Shown here: positions 6,482-14,850 of the stretch, one piece after another
Position numbering within the stretch: position 1 is the stretch's first letter
Layout of the letters: each line of letters starts with the position of its first letter
Assembly (NCBI GenBank): GCA_024710535.1
Contig: JANJUO010000088.1
Location: 1-14,850, forward strand
Reading direction: 5' to 3'
Length of the DNA stretch: 14,850 bases
Source of the DNA: a bacterium
GTDB taxonomy: Bacteria > Bacteroidota > Ignavibacteria > Kapaibacteriales > UBA2268
The notes under the pieces: model-generated
Database searches by the model: none
What the model saw: the letters and a program-made list of their open reading frames with translations, nothing else
Told to the model about the DNA's origin: nothing
Made by a program: the position numbers and the translations under genes

Positions 6482-8899
6482 TTATTTCAATTTAATTTTT
6501 ATTGAGTATAATTTAATTCGTAACACTGTGAAAAGTACAACTGTTACAGAACTCACAGGCATTAATATTGCCGCAATCAATGGAGTTAATAATCCTTGAA
6601 CTGCAAAAAATAATCCGATAGTATTGTATAATAGTGAAATTATCAAACTATAATAAACTGTTCTAACCGCATAAGCAGAAAGTTTGAAAAATTTTGGTAA
6701 ATTTTCTAATTCTTCAGCAAGTAAAATGCCGTCTGAGCCGGGAGTAAAGTTTGCAGATGATTCTGTTATTGCAATGCCAACATCGCTCTGTCGGAGTGCG
6801 CCTGCGTCATTTAAGCCATCTCCAATCATCATTACTGAGTGGCCTTGCTTTTGCAAATTTATAATGTATTTATACTTATCGTCTGGCATTTGATTGAAGT
6901 GCATATCTACATCATTGCCAACAATTTTTGATAATTCTTCTTTTTCACTTTCGTTATCACCTGAGAGAATCACAATTTCTGCTTTGGATTTAAGAAAATC
7001 AAAAAGAGATTTGAGATTATTTCTGAATCTTGAATTTAGAATAAAGAAGCCAATAACATTATCATCAATTGAAACATAAACTTTGGATTCTGCCTTAACA
7101 TTTGCACCTTTCTCTTTATTTGTGTTATCAGTTCCGATAATGCTTTTCACCCATTTCAAATTGCCGACTTTTATGAATTTTCCGTCAATCATTGCTGAAA
7201 TACCTTTTCCTGGAATTTCTTGATATGAGCCAACTTCAAATAAATCCTCAGTTTGAATTCCGTCAAAAATTAGCCTGCTAACAGGATGCGTTGAATTTGA
7301 AACTGTAGATTTTATCAGTTTTTTTGTATAATCATCTATCAATTCAGAAAAATTAAGTTCAGCCGCATTCAATTGAGTAAGAGTGCCTGTTTTATCAAAA
7401 ATAATTTTCTTAGTGTGATGCATATACTCAACAATTTTATCATTTTTGATAAAGAAACTGTTCTTTCCAAACACACGCATAGCGGTGCCATAAGTGAATG
7501 GATGAGTTAATGCCAAAGCGCAAGGGCATGCAACAATCAATACAGCAGTAAAGACATTCCAAGCAATTTTAGTGTCAATAGTTAACCAATATCCAAAGCT
7601 AAGCAAAGCAATAGTAAGAACTACGGCTGTGAAATATTTTGCGGAATTATTGGCTAATTTTGATATATAAGATTCTTTATCTTTATGAAAAGATTGATTA
7701 TTCCAAAGTTCAGTAAGATAACTTTGGTGAAATTCCTTTACAACTTCTACTTCTATAGCAGATTCGAGTTGCTTACCACCTGAAAAAATTCTATCACCGG
7801 CAAGCACTTCAACTGGCTTGGATTCGCCTGTAACAAATCCGTAATCAATGAATGCTTTTTCAGTTAATAACTTAACATCAGTTGGAATAATTTCATTATT
7901 TCTAATCAGCAACACATCGCCAATTTTAATATCTTTAACGGAAATATATTCTTGAGCACCTTGATTTTTTTTGATTACAGAAAGAGGAAAATATGATTTG
8001 AAATTTCTATCAAAACTAATGCTATGATAAGTTTTCTGCTGGAATACTTTACCCAAAAGCAAGAAAAACATCAACCCTGCCAAGGAATCTATATAACCTG
8101 AGCCCTCAAGATAAAGAATATCAATAAAAGAGCGTACTATCAATGCAATAATACCCAAACTAATTGGAATATCAATGTTTATTTGCTTAACTTTGATAGC
8201 GTAATAAGCACTTTTGAAATATTCTGTTGCCGGATAAATTGAAACTAAGCCAAAAAACAGACTAAGATACCACATAAAATGTTGAATATCTTGCTCCATC
8301 TTTCCACCGGAAAGATATTCGGGCAAAGCCATTAGCATCATATTGCCAAAAGCAAAACCAGCAACGCCAAGTTTAAGATAGAGATATTTGTTGTAGTTCT
8401 TTTTCTTAGGTTTATCAAGATTTGCAAGATTTAATTGTGGCTTATAACCAAGCGCAGTAAGAAGTTCTACTATTCTTCTTAATGTAGTTCTTGTATTATC
8501 AAAAACAATGGTAACTTCCTTCTCAAGAAAATTAACTCTTGATTCGGTGATACCATTGTCTAATTTGAAAAGATTTTCTAGTAAATAAAGGCAGGCACTG
8601 CAATAGATTTGAGGAGTAAAAAGCCGAACGCTTGATTTGTTTCCGATTTTGTAACTCAAAATTTCTTGCGAAACTTTTTCATTATCCAAAAACGAAAATT
8701 CATCAACTTCAAATTTCTTACCTTTTACTCCTTCGAGTTTTATTTGCTCATAATATTCGCCTAAATCGTTTTGCTGAAGCAAACCGTAAACAAATTGGCA
8801 ACCTGTGCAGCAAAAAAAATTTTCCCCTTCTTGAATAATTGTTTCTATGCATTCATCACCGCAGTGCGTACAAATAATTTTTTCTTTATTGCCGCTCAT
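6482..8899 (-). CDS. ccoI: Heavy-metal P1B-type ATPase, CcoI/FixI-like copper transporter
   Basis: About 805 residues. An upstream TTG at 8905 is possible, but ATG 8899 (third codon of that frame) is the better start. The N-terminus has the Cys-rich metal-binding domain typical of CcoI (C12-T-H-C15, C19, CCTGC 32-36, numbered from the TTG), then an HMA domain with YCSAC (C102, C105). Membrane helices surround the CPC site (C460-P-C462). Actuator TGES is at 359-362, phosphorylation DKTGT at 504-508, HP at 540-541, GDGLND at 695-700, and the last helix has MPVSS (782-786). All catalytic motifs are intact. By family it exports Cu(I) to the periplasm for cbb3-type oxidase assembly. It lies 17 bases after porV and two before the glycosyltransferase. 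The usual neighbours ccoS and ccoNOP are not in the window. Confidence 0.92.
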   Translation of the reverse strand: MSGNKEKIICTHCGDECIETIIQEGENFFCCTGCQFVYGLLQQNDLGEYYEQIKLEGVKGKKFEVDEFSFLDNEKVSQEILSYKIGNKSSVRLFTPQIYCSACLYLLENLFKLDNGITESRVNFLEKEVTIVFDNTRTTLRRIVELLTALGYKPQLNLANLDKPKKKNYNKYLYLKLGVAGFAFGNMMLMALPEYLSGGKMEQDIQHFMWYLSLFFGLVSIYPATEYFKSAYYAIKVKQINIDIPISLGIIALIVRSFIDILYLEGSGYIDSLAGLMFFLLLGKVFQQKTYHSISFDRNFKSYFPLSVIKKNQGAQEYISVKDIKIGDVLLIRNNEIIPTDVKLLTEKAFIDYGFVTGESKPVEVLAGDRIFSGGKQLESAIEVEVVKEFHQSYLTELWNNQSFHKDKESYISKLANNSAKYFTAVVLTIALLSFGYWLTIDTKIAWNVFTAVLIVACPCALALTHPFTYGTAMRVFGKNSFFIKNDKIVEYMHHTKKIIFDKTGTLTQLNAAELNFSELIDDYTKKLIKSTVSNSTHPVSRLIFDGIQTEDLFEVGSYQEIPGKGISAMIDGKFIKVGNLKWVKSIIGTDNTNKEKGANVKAESKVYVSIDDNVIGFFILNSRFRNNLKSLFDFLKSKAEIVILSGDNESEKEELSKIVGNDVDMHFNQMPDDKYKYIINLQKQGHSVMMIGDGLNDAGALRQSDVGIAITESSANFTPGSDGILLAEELENLPKFFKLSAYAVRTVYYSLIISLLYNTIGLFFAVQGLLTPLIAAILMPVSSVTVVLFTVLRIKLYSIKIKLK

Positions 8900-8916
8900 C
8901 ACCAAACTTTAAATAA

Positions 8917-10059
8917 TTATAAATCTATTAAGAAAGAAAATCTCATTGTGTTTCCAAGAGGATGATTTTCTTCGATAGTCATGATATAACTGAAATCTAA
9001 ATGGAATATATCATAAAGAATACCAACACCGAAATTCCAGAATTGACGATTACCCAATACAGCTGGCTCGAAGAAATATCCACCTCTTAATGCAAATACT
9101 TTTTCATACCAGTATTCCAAGCCAAATGCCCACTCTGCACCGGGATTTTCCCAAGCAGTGATCAATGAGTTAGGCAATACGTCCGAGCCGTTTTGTTCTC
9201 TTTTAACAAGCAATTTTGCAAAATCAACTGCAAGAGTCAAATCATTAAATTCATCTTTAACAAGATTGATTGCAGTTCCAATTCTCAAAGTTGTTGGCAA
9301 TGGATCTGATTCTTGGATATAAGTTATTCTTGGACCAACATTCTGAAGATTCAAACCAAGCGAAAGTTCGTCTTTAATTCCTAAAATACCAAGATCTTGT
9401 GGTTTCCACAAAATACCTAAGTCAAATGCAGCACTCAAGCCGGTACCTGCTTCCCCACCGGTTGTTGCTGATACAGGTGTTAGATTTGATTGAATATATT
9501 TAAGTTGGAAGCCTACTGATAAATCTGGAGCAACGATTGTTCCATAAGAAATTCCTAAAGCAAATTCATTTGAAGTAAATTTACCAAGAGCATTCCCTGC
9601 TTGGTCGGTTCTTGTAAATTCACCTAAATTCATAAATACGAAATTAAAAGCAACAGTTCCATCCAATTCTTCGAAAAATTGACCGATAGTTCCATAACTA
9701 TAAAACAAATCAGCATTAAACTGTGGAAGCCATGGAGAGAATGATAATGCTACCTGTCTGTATGGAATTGTTCCGGCTTCATCGCCAAGAGCATTTGAAT
9801 TTTTATCAAAATAGTCCAAAAATCCCAAACCCGCCGGGTTCCAATAGATTGCATTAATATCATCTGCTATTGCAGTTCCGGTCTCGCCTCTTGCACTTGA
9901 GCGTGCATCCGGTGAAATAAGCAAAAATGGAACAGCCGAACCGCCCGCTTGTGCTTTAATATCAATTGTTCCCAAAGTAGCAAACGCAATCAATGCCCAA
10001 AATGCAACTTTACTGATTTCTCTCATTTGGCTTATGCCCCTTTTATTAATGTTATTCAT
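8917..10059 (-). CDS. porV: T9SS outer-membrane shuttle protein PorV (LptO)
   Basis: 380 residues from ATG 10059. A second ATG at 10026 (residue 12) has an AAAAGGGG stretch ten bases upstream and gives a more standard signal peptide (MREISKVAFWALIAFATLGT, cleavage after AQA near 38), so the true start may be 10026. The mature protein begins with the PorV hallmark 'LISPDARSSARGETGTA' and 'NPAGLG', then alternating strands of a 14-strand FadL-family barrel, ending in an aromatic-rich final strand. In characterised Bacteroidota, PorV shuttles cargo with C-terminal signals from the translocon to the PorU attachment complex. Placement directly after porU (51 bases) is the conserved arrangement and supports the call. 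Confidence 0.92.
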   Translation of the reverse strand: MNNINKRGISQMREISKVAFWALIAFATLGTIDIKAQAGGSAVPFLLISPDARSSARGETGTAIADDINAIYWNPAGLGFLDYFDKNSNALGDEAGTIPYRQVALSFSPWLPQFNADLFYSYGTIGQFFEELDGTVAFNFVFMNLGEFTRTDQAGNALGKFTSNEFALGISYGTIVAPDLSVGFQLKYIQSNLTPVSATTGGEAGTGLSAAFDLGILWKPQDLGILGIKDELSLGLNLQNVGPRITYIQESDPLPTTLRIGTAINLVKDEFNDLTLAVDFAKLLVKREQNGSDVLPNSLITAWENPGAEWAFGLEYWYEKVFALRGGYFFEPAVLGNRQFWNFGVGILYDIFHLDFSYIMTIEENHPLGNTMRFSFLIDL

Positions 10060-10110
10060 AAAAAATCCAAAAATTTTATTAATATTTATTCTTATTTCTA
10101 ATTAATTAAA

Positions 10111-13100
10111 TCAACGTATCATTACAGAAATTGTGCCAAATTCTGTAGTTGTGGCATAATTATTTGAAGCAGTTATGCTAAAATAATATGCTCCAGAAGG
10201 ACAAATATTTCCGTTTTCGTCCAAACCATTCCATTCAATTTCGGACATACTTAAAGTGCCAAGACGTTGTTTGATTGTTTTTATTAAAACGCCAAGTGAA
10301 TTATATATTTTTAATTCTGCATCAAATGGCGGAGTAATGTTATGACTAAACCTAATTTTAGTAAATTGTTCATAAGGATTTGGGTAATTGTATATATTCT
10401 TAATTATTGGTCCTGCAAACAAGTCAGAAATTCTGAAATAAGTTTCTTTAACCGAATAATTATTGAAAACGTCCCAAGCACGAATTTTTACTTTATGAGA
10501 ACCTTCTTTCAAGTTATAAAGTATATTTTCTGTAGATCCATATCTTGCATCTTTCAATGATGTTGAAAATTTTGAAGTAAGATCAATCGGCAAAGGTTCA
10601 TCATCTATCCATGCCTCTATTCTATGACCAATTCCCAAGCCGGTTGTATTGATTCCATTTTCATCAAAAAAATCAACAATCAAAAGTGGCGAGCCGGATA
10701 CGATATCATTCTCTTTGAAATTTCGAGAATCTAAATAAATCGAAATATCTGGACCTTTGCTGTCATTTTGTTGATTTACGTCAATTCCATTAACAATGAA
10801 ATTAGAATTAACACCTTTTGCGAATGATTGCAAATTGTTTGTGAATGCATACATAAAAAGTCTGCCTGTGGAATCGCTAAAACTAATATCTTTTGGAATA
10901 ATAAATTCTGCACTTATTTTTCCATCAACAACATTAGCTGAACTTTTATTCAATGCGCCGCCAAATTTATTGAAAATGAAAAGATTTTGTGATGATTCGT
11001 TCCAAGGATCTCTTTCCCAAATTTCATAATATTGGTCGCCATCACGCATTGTTATAACAGCTGTTCCATTAAAATCTGTTTGTGGCTGTTCGGTTATAGG
11101 ATTGATAATTGTTGCAGAAATTCTTACTTTGCTAAGTCCTTTAATCAGTATATTCGAACTCAAATTAGAAACATTATTTCCATTTATCGAATCAATTCTA
11201 ATTTTATAATCAGGCAATTGCAATCTCATTGTTGGATCGCCAAGGATAACAAATTTTTGGTCACCTATATCAAAATAAGTCTGTTTAACATTAAACATTG
11301 CATCGCCAAGTCTGAGATATTTTCCTGTATTTTCTTCTCTTTTGAAAAGATTAGAAAATAATGATCGATTTACAATAGAATTATCCGAAATATAAACCAC
11401 TCGAGTAAATGCAAGCACTGCAATTGCACCACCAACTGTACTGTAAAGCATCTCTTCGGAACCACTTTTAATATCGGTCAAATCAAATCTTCCAAAATCA
11501 CAAGTAGCGGCAGTTAAAAAGAATAATTTATCCAAATTTCGCATTTGTGGAATTGTAGTTTCTCTATCAAGAATATTTTCATGTGCCCAAACACGTGGAT
11601 TTCCGTGTCCATAAAAATTTAGTATAAGTCCGCCTCGAGTATTGATTGCAGACAGCAAATCTTGAGTAACTTTTGGCTTTCTGCGACCAGTTGTTGCACT
11701 TTCGTAAGGATATTCAACCATATAAATTTTATCAACTTGAATATCATTTGATATATTATTTATTAATCTTTCAGAATCGGAAGTGTGAATTGCACCATCA
11801 TTTCTTGGAGGATTATCAGATTGCGGTCCGTCATCTGCTACAAAAATTACATTTGTTCGCCAATCATCTGTACTGGAGTTTTGCTCGTAATGTTTGATTT
11901 TATCGGCAAGCCACATACCTCTTTCGGGTGAATCTGCAGGAATTCTGCCAATTGCTATATCGACTCTGTTATCATTTCCGACAATTCTTCCATAAAAATC
12001 ATCAGTGCAAAAAGAATTATCAATTGCAAAATAGCCTCTTTCCAAACCAAAATCAGGAGTTTGATATGCTGGAACGTAATTTACATTATTTGTAGAAATA
12101 TTTTTGAAATCATAATGACCATCGCCCCATAATACCAAATAGCGAGGTTTTTTGCTCCAATTTTGATAACTATATGCAATAAAATCTCTAATTGCTGTAA
12201 TATCAGGATTTCCTGCCGCAAATTCATTATATACTTCATCTGTTGAAAAAACAGAAACAGTAAGTTCTGAATTTTGCTCCCTATAATTTTTGAATTTTTC
12301 GGCTGATGCAAGTAAATCCTTGTGAGTTATTACCATTACATCTGTATTAGCAAAATTTTCACGAAGTCCCTTTACGGCTGTTTTTTCAATTTTAAGAGAT
12401 TTTCCTAAGTTCGAAGAAATGTAATATCTGTTGTAATTAGAAGAATTCAATTCACTGTTAAAAATAAACATTCCACCGGTCTTGGATCGGTTTGTTAATA
12501 ATTTCGGTTTTTTTGTATCGCTAATTTCAAATCCATAAATCTCTCCAGAAAAATTGTTGATTTTGAATTCAGTCAAGCCGTTCAAAGTAGTATCAGCAAT
12601 AAATTCAATTTCATTATTGATTGCAAGAAAAGGTCTGCGATAATGAATTTCAAAAAAGTCAAGATATGGAATTGCACCATTTGGATTTTTGGGGTTATTA
12701 TATTGAAGTTTTAGAATACTGCGATTATCTTGTGCAACACTATTAGCCGATTTTGTAAAATATCCCTGCCCCCAAAAACTATTTGTATAGCCAGAAATCC
12801 CTGATAATACAATTCTGCCTATTGAATCATTATTTTCGTAAAAATCAAACCAGCCCTGACCATTTGTTACATTGTAAATTTCATAAGAACGATGAGCAAA
12901 TGCAATTCTATAAAGAATATTAGAACTTCTATCCAAATCATATAATTGATTTATAAATGGTGCAGAAAGGAAAGATCTGCCAAACCATTGTCTGCCAGCT
13001 CCCATTTCATAAGGATTATTTATATCTTCATCAAAAAATATTCTATTCGTATATTGAGTTGGATTATTAACGGGTGTTTCTGTTGAATTTGCAATTCCAT

Positions 13101-14175
13101 TTGCTCGCAGTCCATCTCTTCCGCCAAATGTCAATAAGTAATATGAAGGATTTGTGTATTCATTAAAATAACTCTTAATTCCATCTTTACCTCTTTTGAA
13201 ACCTTTTGTGCCTAAACCCATAAAAATTATCGATTCAAGACTGCCGTTAGAATTTGTATTTACTATTATTTCCTGCTCATCCAAATAATTCAATAATGCC
13301 GCAGAAACAGCTTCATCGAGTTGCGAGCCACCTTTGCTGAACATTTTTATTGTTTTTACATCATTTGCACTTACATTAAAATCATTAGAAGCGAGTTGAC
13401 TTGCCGTAATTTTGTAGATTCCTGTTTCATTTATTTGAATTTTAAGCCATTTACCATTAGACAATTCAGAAATTTTATTATTTTTTTCACTCAAAAGAGC
13501 TTCATTATCTTTTTGAGTGATATTGTTAGAAATTCTCCATTTTTTTGCAACATCAGAATTAATCAAAAAATCATAATTATTTCTTGATAAATTTGAAGTG
13601 CTCAAATTAGAGGAAGTAAATTCTATAGTTACTTTTATTTTTTTAGGAATTTCAATTTGGTTTGTTTCCGAATTATATCTCGCCACCGCCAAATTTATAT
13701 CAGCAACATAAACATCAGCCGCAATACCAGAATATTCATGAGAATACCATTCATTTCCATTGAATAAATTATATGAGCCAATATCAAAAGTATAATTATT
13801 TTCGGAAATATCCATTGTAATAGATGTTGTTGGATATGGTGCAATAATTCCATTAATTCTATTAAATTCAATTATTTCAACATTTTTTATTTTATATGAA
13901 TTAGGAGCTGGAATTGCAAAACTTATATTTCTAATTAATTCAATTGGAGAGCCAATGTTTGTTTTGGCAAATTTAGTATTGCTTATTTCAGGAAGCAAAA
14001 ATTGTTTGCCATCCTTAGTTTTATAGTCTTTTATTGATATTATTTCCGGTGAATATTCGAATATTAATTGTTTCGAATTAGACTTAATGATATTAATTTC
14101 ATTTGAATGCAAAAATCCTGCAATCAAGAAAACTATTACAAACGGTAAGATTTGTTTTATGCTTTGAAATTTCAT
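10111..14175 (-). CDS. porU: T9SS C-terminal signal peptidase/sortase PorU (peptidase C25)
   Basis: 1354 residues from ATG 14175. A signal sequence spans about 1-24 (LPFVIVFLIAGFLHS). A long beta-rich N-terminal part (25-605) precedes the gingipain-like caspase fold (about 610-985): VMVITHKDL (613-621), YLVLWGDGHYDF (679-690), catalytic His857 in NFYGHGNP, catalytic Cys892 in LTAATCDFG, and LGDPTMRL (978-985). Both catalytic residues are present. Ig-like regions follow, and the last 97 residues (1258-1354) form a FlgD/CTD-like domain beginning YNYPNPYEQFTKI and containing WNGLDENGN and SGAYYFSI. PorU cuts the C-terminal signal from T9SS cargo and joins the cargo to lipopolysaccharide at the cell surface. 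The length fits the family. It opens the four-gene run. Confidence 0.93.
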   Translation of the reverse strand: MKFQSIKQILPFVIVFLIAGFLHSNEINIIKSNSKQLIFEYSPEIISIKDYKTKDGKQFLLPEISNTKFAKTNIGSPIELIRNISFAIPAPNSYKIKNVEIIEFNRINGIIAPYPTTSITMDISENNYTFDIGSYNLFNGNEWYSHEYSGIAADVYVADINLAVARYNSETNQIEIPKKIKVTIEFTSSNLSTSNLSRNNYDFLINSDVAKKWRISNNITQKDNEALLSEKNNKISELSNGKWLKIQINETGIYKITASQLASNDFNVSANDVKTIKMFSKGGSQLDEAVSAALLNYLDEQEIIVNTNSNGSLESIIFMGLGTKGFKRGKDGIKSYFNEYTNPSYYLLTFGGRDGLRANGIANSTETPVNNPTQYTNRIFFDEDINNPYEMGAGRQWFGRSFLSAPFINQLYDLDRSSNILYRIAFAHRSYEIYNVTNGQGWFDFYENNDSIGRIVLSGISGYTNSFWGQGYFTKSANSVAQDNRSILKLQYNNPKNPNGAIPYLDFFEIHYRRPFLAINNEIEFIADTTLNGLTEFKINNFSGEIYGFEISDTKKPKLLTNRSKTGGMFIFNSELNSSNYNRYYISSNLGKSLKIEKTAVKGLRENFANTDVMVITHKDLLASAEKFKNYREQNSELTVSVFSTDEVYNEFAAGNPDITAIRDFIAYSYQNWSKKPRYLVLWGDGHYDFKNISTNNVNYVPAYQTPDFGLERGYFAIDNSFCTDDFYGRIVGNDNRVDIAIGRIPADSPERGMWLADKIKHYEQNSSTDDWRTNVIFVADDGPQSDNPPRNDGAIHTSDSERLINNISNDIQVDKIYMVEYPYESATTGRRKPKVTQDLLSAINTRGGLILNFYGHGNPRVWAHENILDRETTIPQMRNLDKLFFLTAATCDFGRFDLTDIKSGSEEMLYSTVGGAIAVLAFTRVVYISDNSIVNRSLFSNLFKREENTGKYLRLGDAMFNVKQTYFDIGDQKFVILGDPTMRLQLPDYKIRIDSINGNNVSNLSSNILIKGLSKVRISATIINPITEQPQTDFNGTAVITMRDGDQYYEIWERDPWNESSQNLFIFNKFGGALNKSSANVVDGKISAEFIIPKDISFSDSTGRLFMYAFTNNLQSFAKGVNSNFIVNGIDVNQQNDSKGPDISIYLDSRNFKENDIVSGSPLLIVDFFDENGINTTGLGIGHRIEAWIDDEPLPIDLTSKFSTSLKDARYGSTENILYNLKEGSHKVKIRAWDVFNNYSVKETYFRISDLFAGPIIKNIYNYPNPYEQFTKIRFSHNITPPFDAELKIYNSLGVLIKTIKQRLGTLSMSEIEWNGLDENGNICPSGAYYFSITASNNYATTTEFGTISVMIR

Positions 14176-14205
14176 AATATACTTATCCCTAAAAAATCTA
14201 AAATC

Positions 14206-14234
14206 TAAATATAGAAGTAAATTCTTACATCCAA
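14206..14234 (-). promoter_or_regulatory. Possible Bacteroidota-type promoter of the porU operon
   Basis: On the minus strand a TTG (14234-14232) lies 18 bases before TATATTTA (14213-14206), close to the Bacteroidota consensus TTTG / TAnnTTTG. It lies about 30 bases before the porU ATG. An AGGGAT sits some ten bases before the ATG. In such AT-rich DNA matches are easily accidental. Confidence 0.25.
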
Positions 14235-14395
14235 CTTGATTTATTCCGTTTAAACACAGAAATTATTTTAAAAAAGTATAAGTATATTCAATAAAACTCA
14301 AATTAATTTTTAATACAATTACAATTACGAAATTAAACTAAATTTATTATTTTGCCAAGAAAAATTTTGATAAAAAAGATTTATTAATCAATTTA

Positions 14396-14412
14396 GGAGT
14401 TTTTTGATGTGA
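14396..14412 (+). other. Shine-Dalgarno plus start-stop codon pair
   Basis: AGGAG (14396-14400) is followed, six bases later, by ATG (14407-14409) and directly by TGA (14410-14412). An overlapping GTG frame at 14409 would encode six residues. This is one of the best ribosome-binding sites in the window, yet it leads to no protein; it could be a regulatory minimal ORF, a decayed start or chance. Confidence 0.25.
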
Positions 14413-14493
14413 TTACTCATCCAAATTAAACAAATTTACGCTTTCTGTAAATGTTCATAGTTGATAATTAAATAAATTATAAAATTCCTTGAA

Positions 14494-14563
14494 AATCCCC
14501 GTTAGGGATTAAATATTTGTAACAGATAAATCTACACGCCCACCAACGACGCAGTAAGTGTTG
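14494..14563 (+). repeat. REP-like pair of hairpins
   Basis: AATCCC-CGTTA-GGGATT (14494-14510) is a perfect 6-bp GC-richer hairpin. About 34 bases on, CAACG (14544-14548) pairs with TGTTG (14559-14563), including one G-T pair. The segment is more GC-rich than its flanks and stops just where HEPN-like coding begins, so it may be a repetitive extragenic element inserted at the gene's 5' end. Only one copy is present here, so family membership is inference. Confidence 0.4.
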
Positions 14564-14571
14564 AATATTCA

Positions 14572-14850
14572 ATGTTGTTTGCGGCAATGAATCAATTTAT
14601 TTCCGAGTTTTATAATGGAATCGAGAACATTTTGAAACGTATTTGTAAATTCAACAACATTACTTTACCTTATGGAGATGATTTGCATATAAAACTTTTC
14701 AATTTTTTGACAATAATGGTAACGAAATTTTACCAGTGATTTTTAATCCTGAAATTGCAAATGAATTCAAACAAATCAGAAAATTCAGACACTTCATTAT
14801 TCATGAATATTCATTGCAAGCGATTGAATTGTGTCAATTTCTGCCTGAAG
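14572..14850 (+). pseudogene. HepT/HEPN ribonuclease toxin-like gene, two frames, right edge truncated
   Basis: From ATG 14572 the frame reads MLFAAMNQFISEFYNGIENI and continues to about 14706, then stops at a TGA (14736). The similarity continues one frame back from GAC 14709: DNNGNEILPV, then EFKQIRKFRHFIIHEYSLQ, to the window edge. The joined protein matches the HepT-like HEPN family, including the RX4HXY motif (R14787-14789, H14802-14804, Y14808-14810). That motif is the active site and the tyrosine that MntA-type antitoxins AMPylate. The missing base falls in a run of six T (14703-14708), so a seventh T would restore one frame. In-frame codons before the ATG also look HepT-like (VSVEYSML) but end at TAA 14527, so the 5' end may be lost. 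It could be a decayed toxin, an assembly indel or a programmed frameshift. The antitoxin, if any, would lie beyond 14850. Confidence 0.65.

Larger units (their letters stand above)
14176..14493. other. Intergenic region between porU and the HEPN gene
   Basis: About 320 AT-rich bases between divergent units. It holds the porU promoter region, an AGGAG-spaced ATG-TGA at 14396-14412, and a 6-bp dyad ATTTAC / GTAAAT (14434-14439 and 14447-14452). I see no longer gene. Confidence 0.6.

Noticed and set aside
6393..7079. Plus-strand frames opposite the glycosyltransferase and ATPase
   Set aside because: They lie antisense to well-supported genes and show no domain signal.
12081..12311. 76-codon minus-strand frame inside porU
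   Set aside because: It overlaps porU in another frame; the porU frame has clear family motifs there.

Overview
The window is AT-rich DNA, very probably from a member of the Bacteroidota or the wider Bacteroidota/Chlorobi/Ignavibacteria/Kapabacteria group. The strongest evidence is an adjacent porU-porV pair, two outer-membrane parts of the type IX secretion system (T9SS), which is confined to that group. Clear Shine-Dalgarno sequences are scarce, as is usual there. I cannot name the species. FN3, VWA and 'PNG' Ig-like surface-type domains fit an uncultivated Ignavibacteria/Kapabacteria-like lineage, but that is inference.

Layout, left to right. (1) 1-1051, minus: the N-terminal 350 residues of a fibronectin-III protein that runs off the left edge. 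(2) 1052-2343: a gene-poor stretch with three layered structures. These are a 14-unit, 21-bp minisatellite that stays open as a heptad-repeat ORF (1259-1552), a 9-bp inverted repeat just after it, and two ungapped copies of a structured element at 210-bp spacing (1771-1931 and 1981-2141), followed by a candidate plus-strand terminator. (3) 2344-4560, minus: an exported protein fusing a complete-MIDAS von Willebrand A domain, Ig-like domains and a formylglycine-generating-enzyme (FGE/SUMF1) fold in which one catalytic Cys is Ser. (4) 4561-4862: intergenic, with a possible 3' gene remnant on the plus strand. (5) 4863-14175, minus: a tightly spaced run transcribed porU, porV, ccoI-like Cu P-type ATPase, GT-C glycosyltransferase, with gaps of 51, 17 and 2 bases. 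(6) 14176-14850: an intergenic region, a pair of REP-like hairpins, then a plus-strand HepT/HEPN toxin-like sequence read in two frames.

How the genes work together. PorU (C25 gingipain-like sortase) and PorV (FadL-type shuttle barrel) process and anchor T9SS cargo at the cell surface. The copper ATPase immediately downstream is the type that loads Cu for cbb3 oxidase assembly, but no cco genes are in view. The GT-C enzyme could modify lipid-linked or surface glycans. Co-transcription is inferred from spacing only.

The most unusual observations are the HEPN gene (intact RX4HXY motif, a one-base frame break at a T6G run that has the geometry of a -1 programmed frameshift site), the structured 210-bp repeat pair and the in-frame minisatellite. 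None proves a new system. I saw no CRISPR array, tRNA, rRNA or intact insertion sequence.
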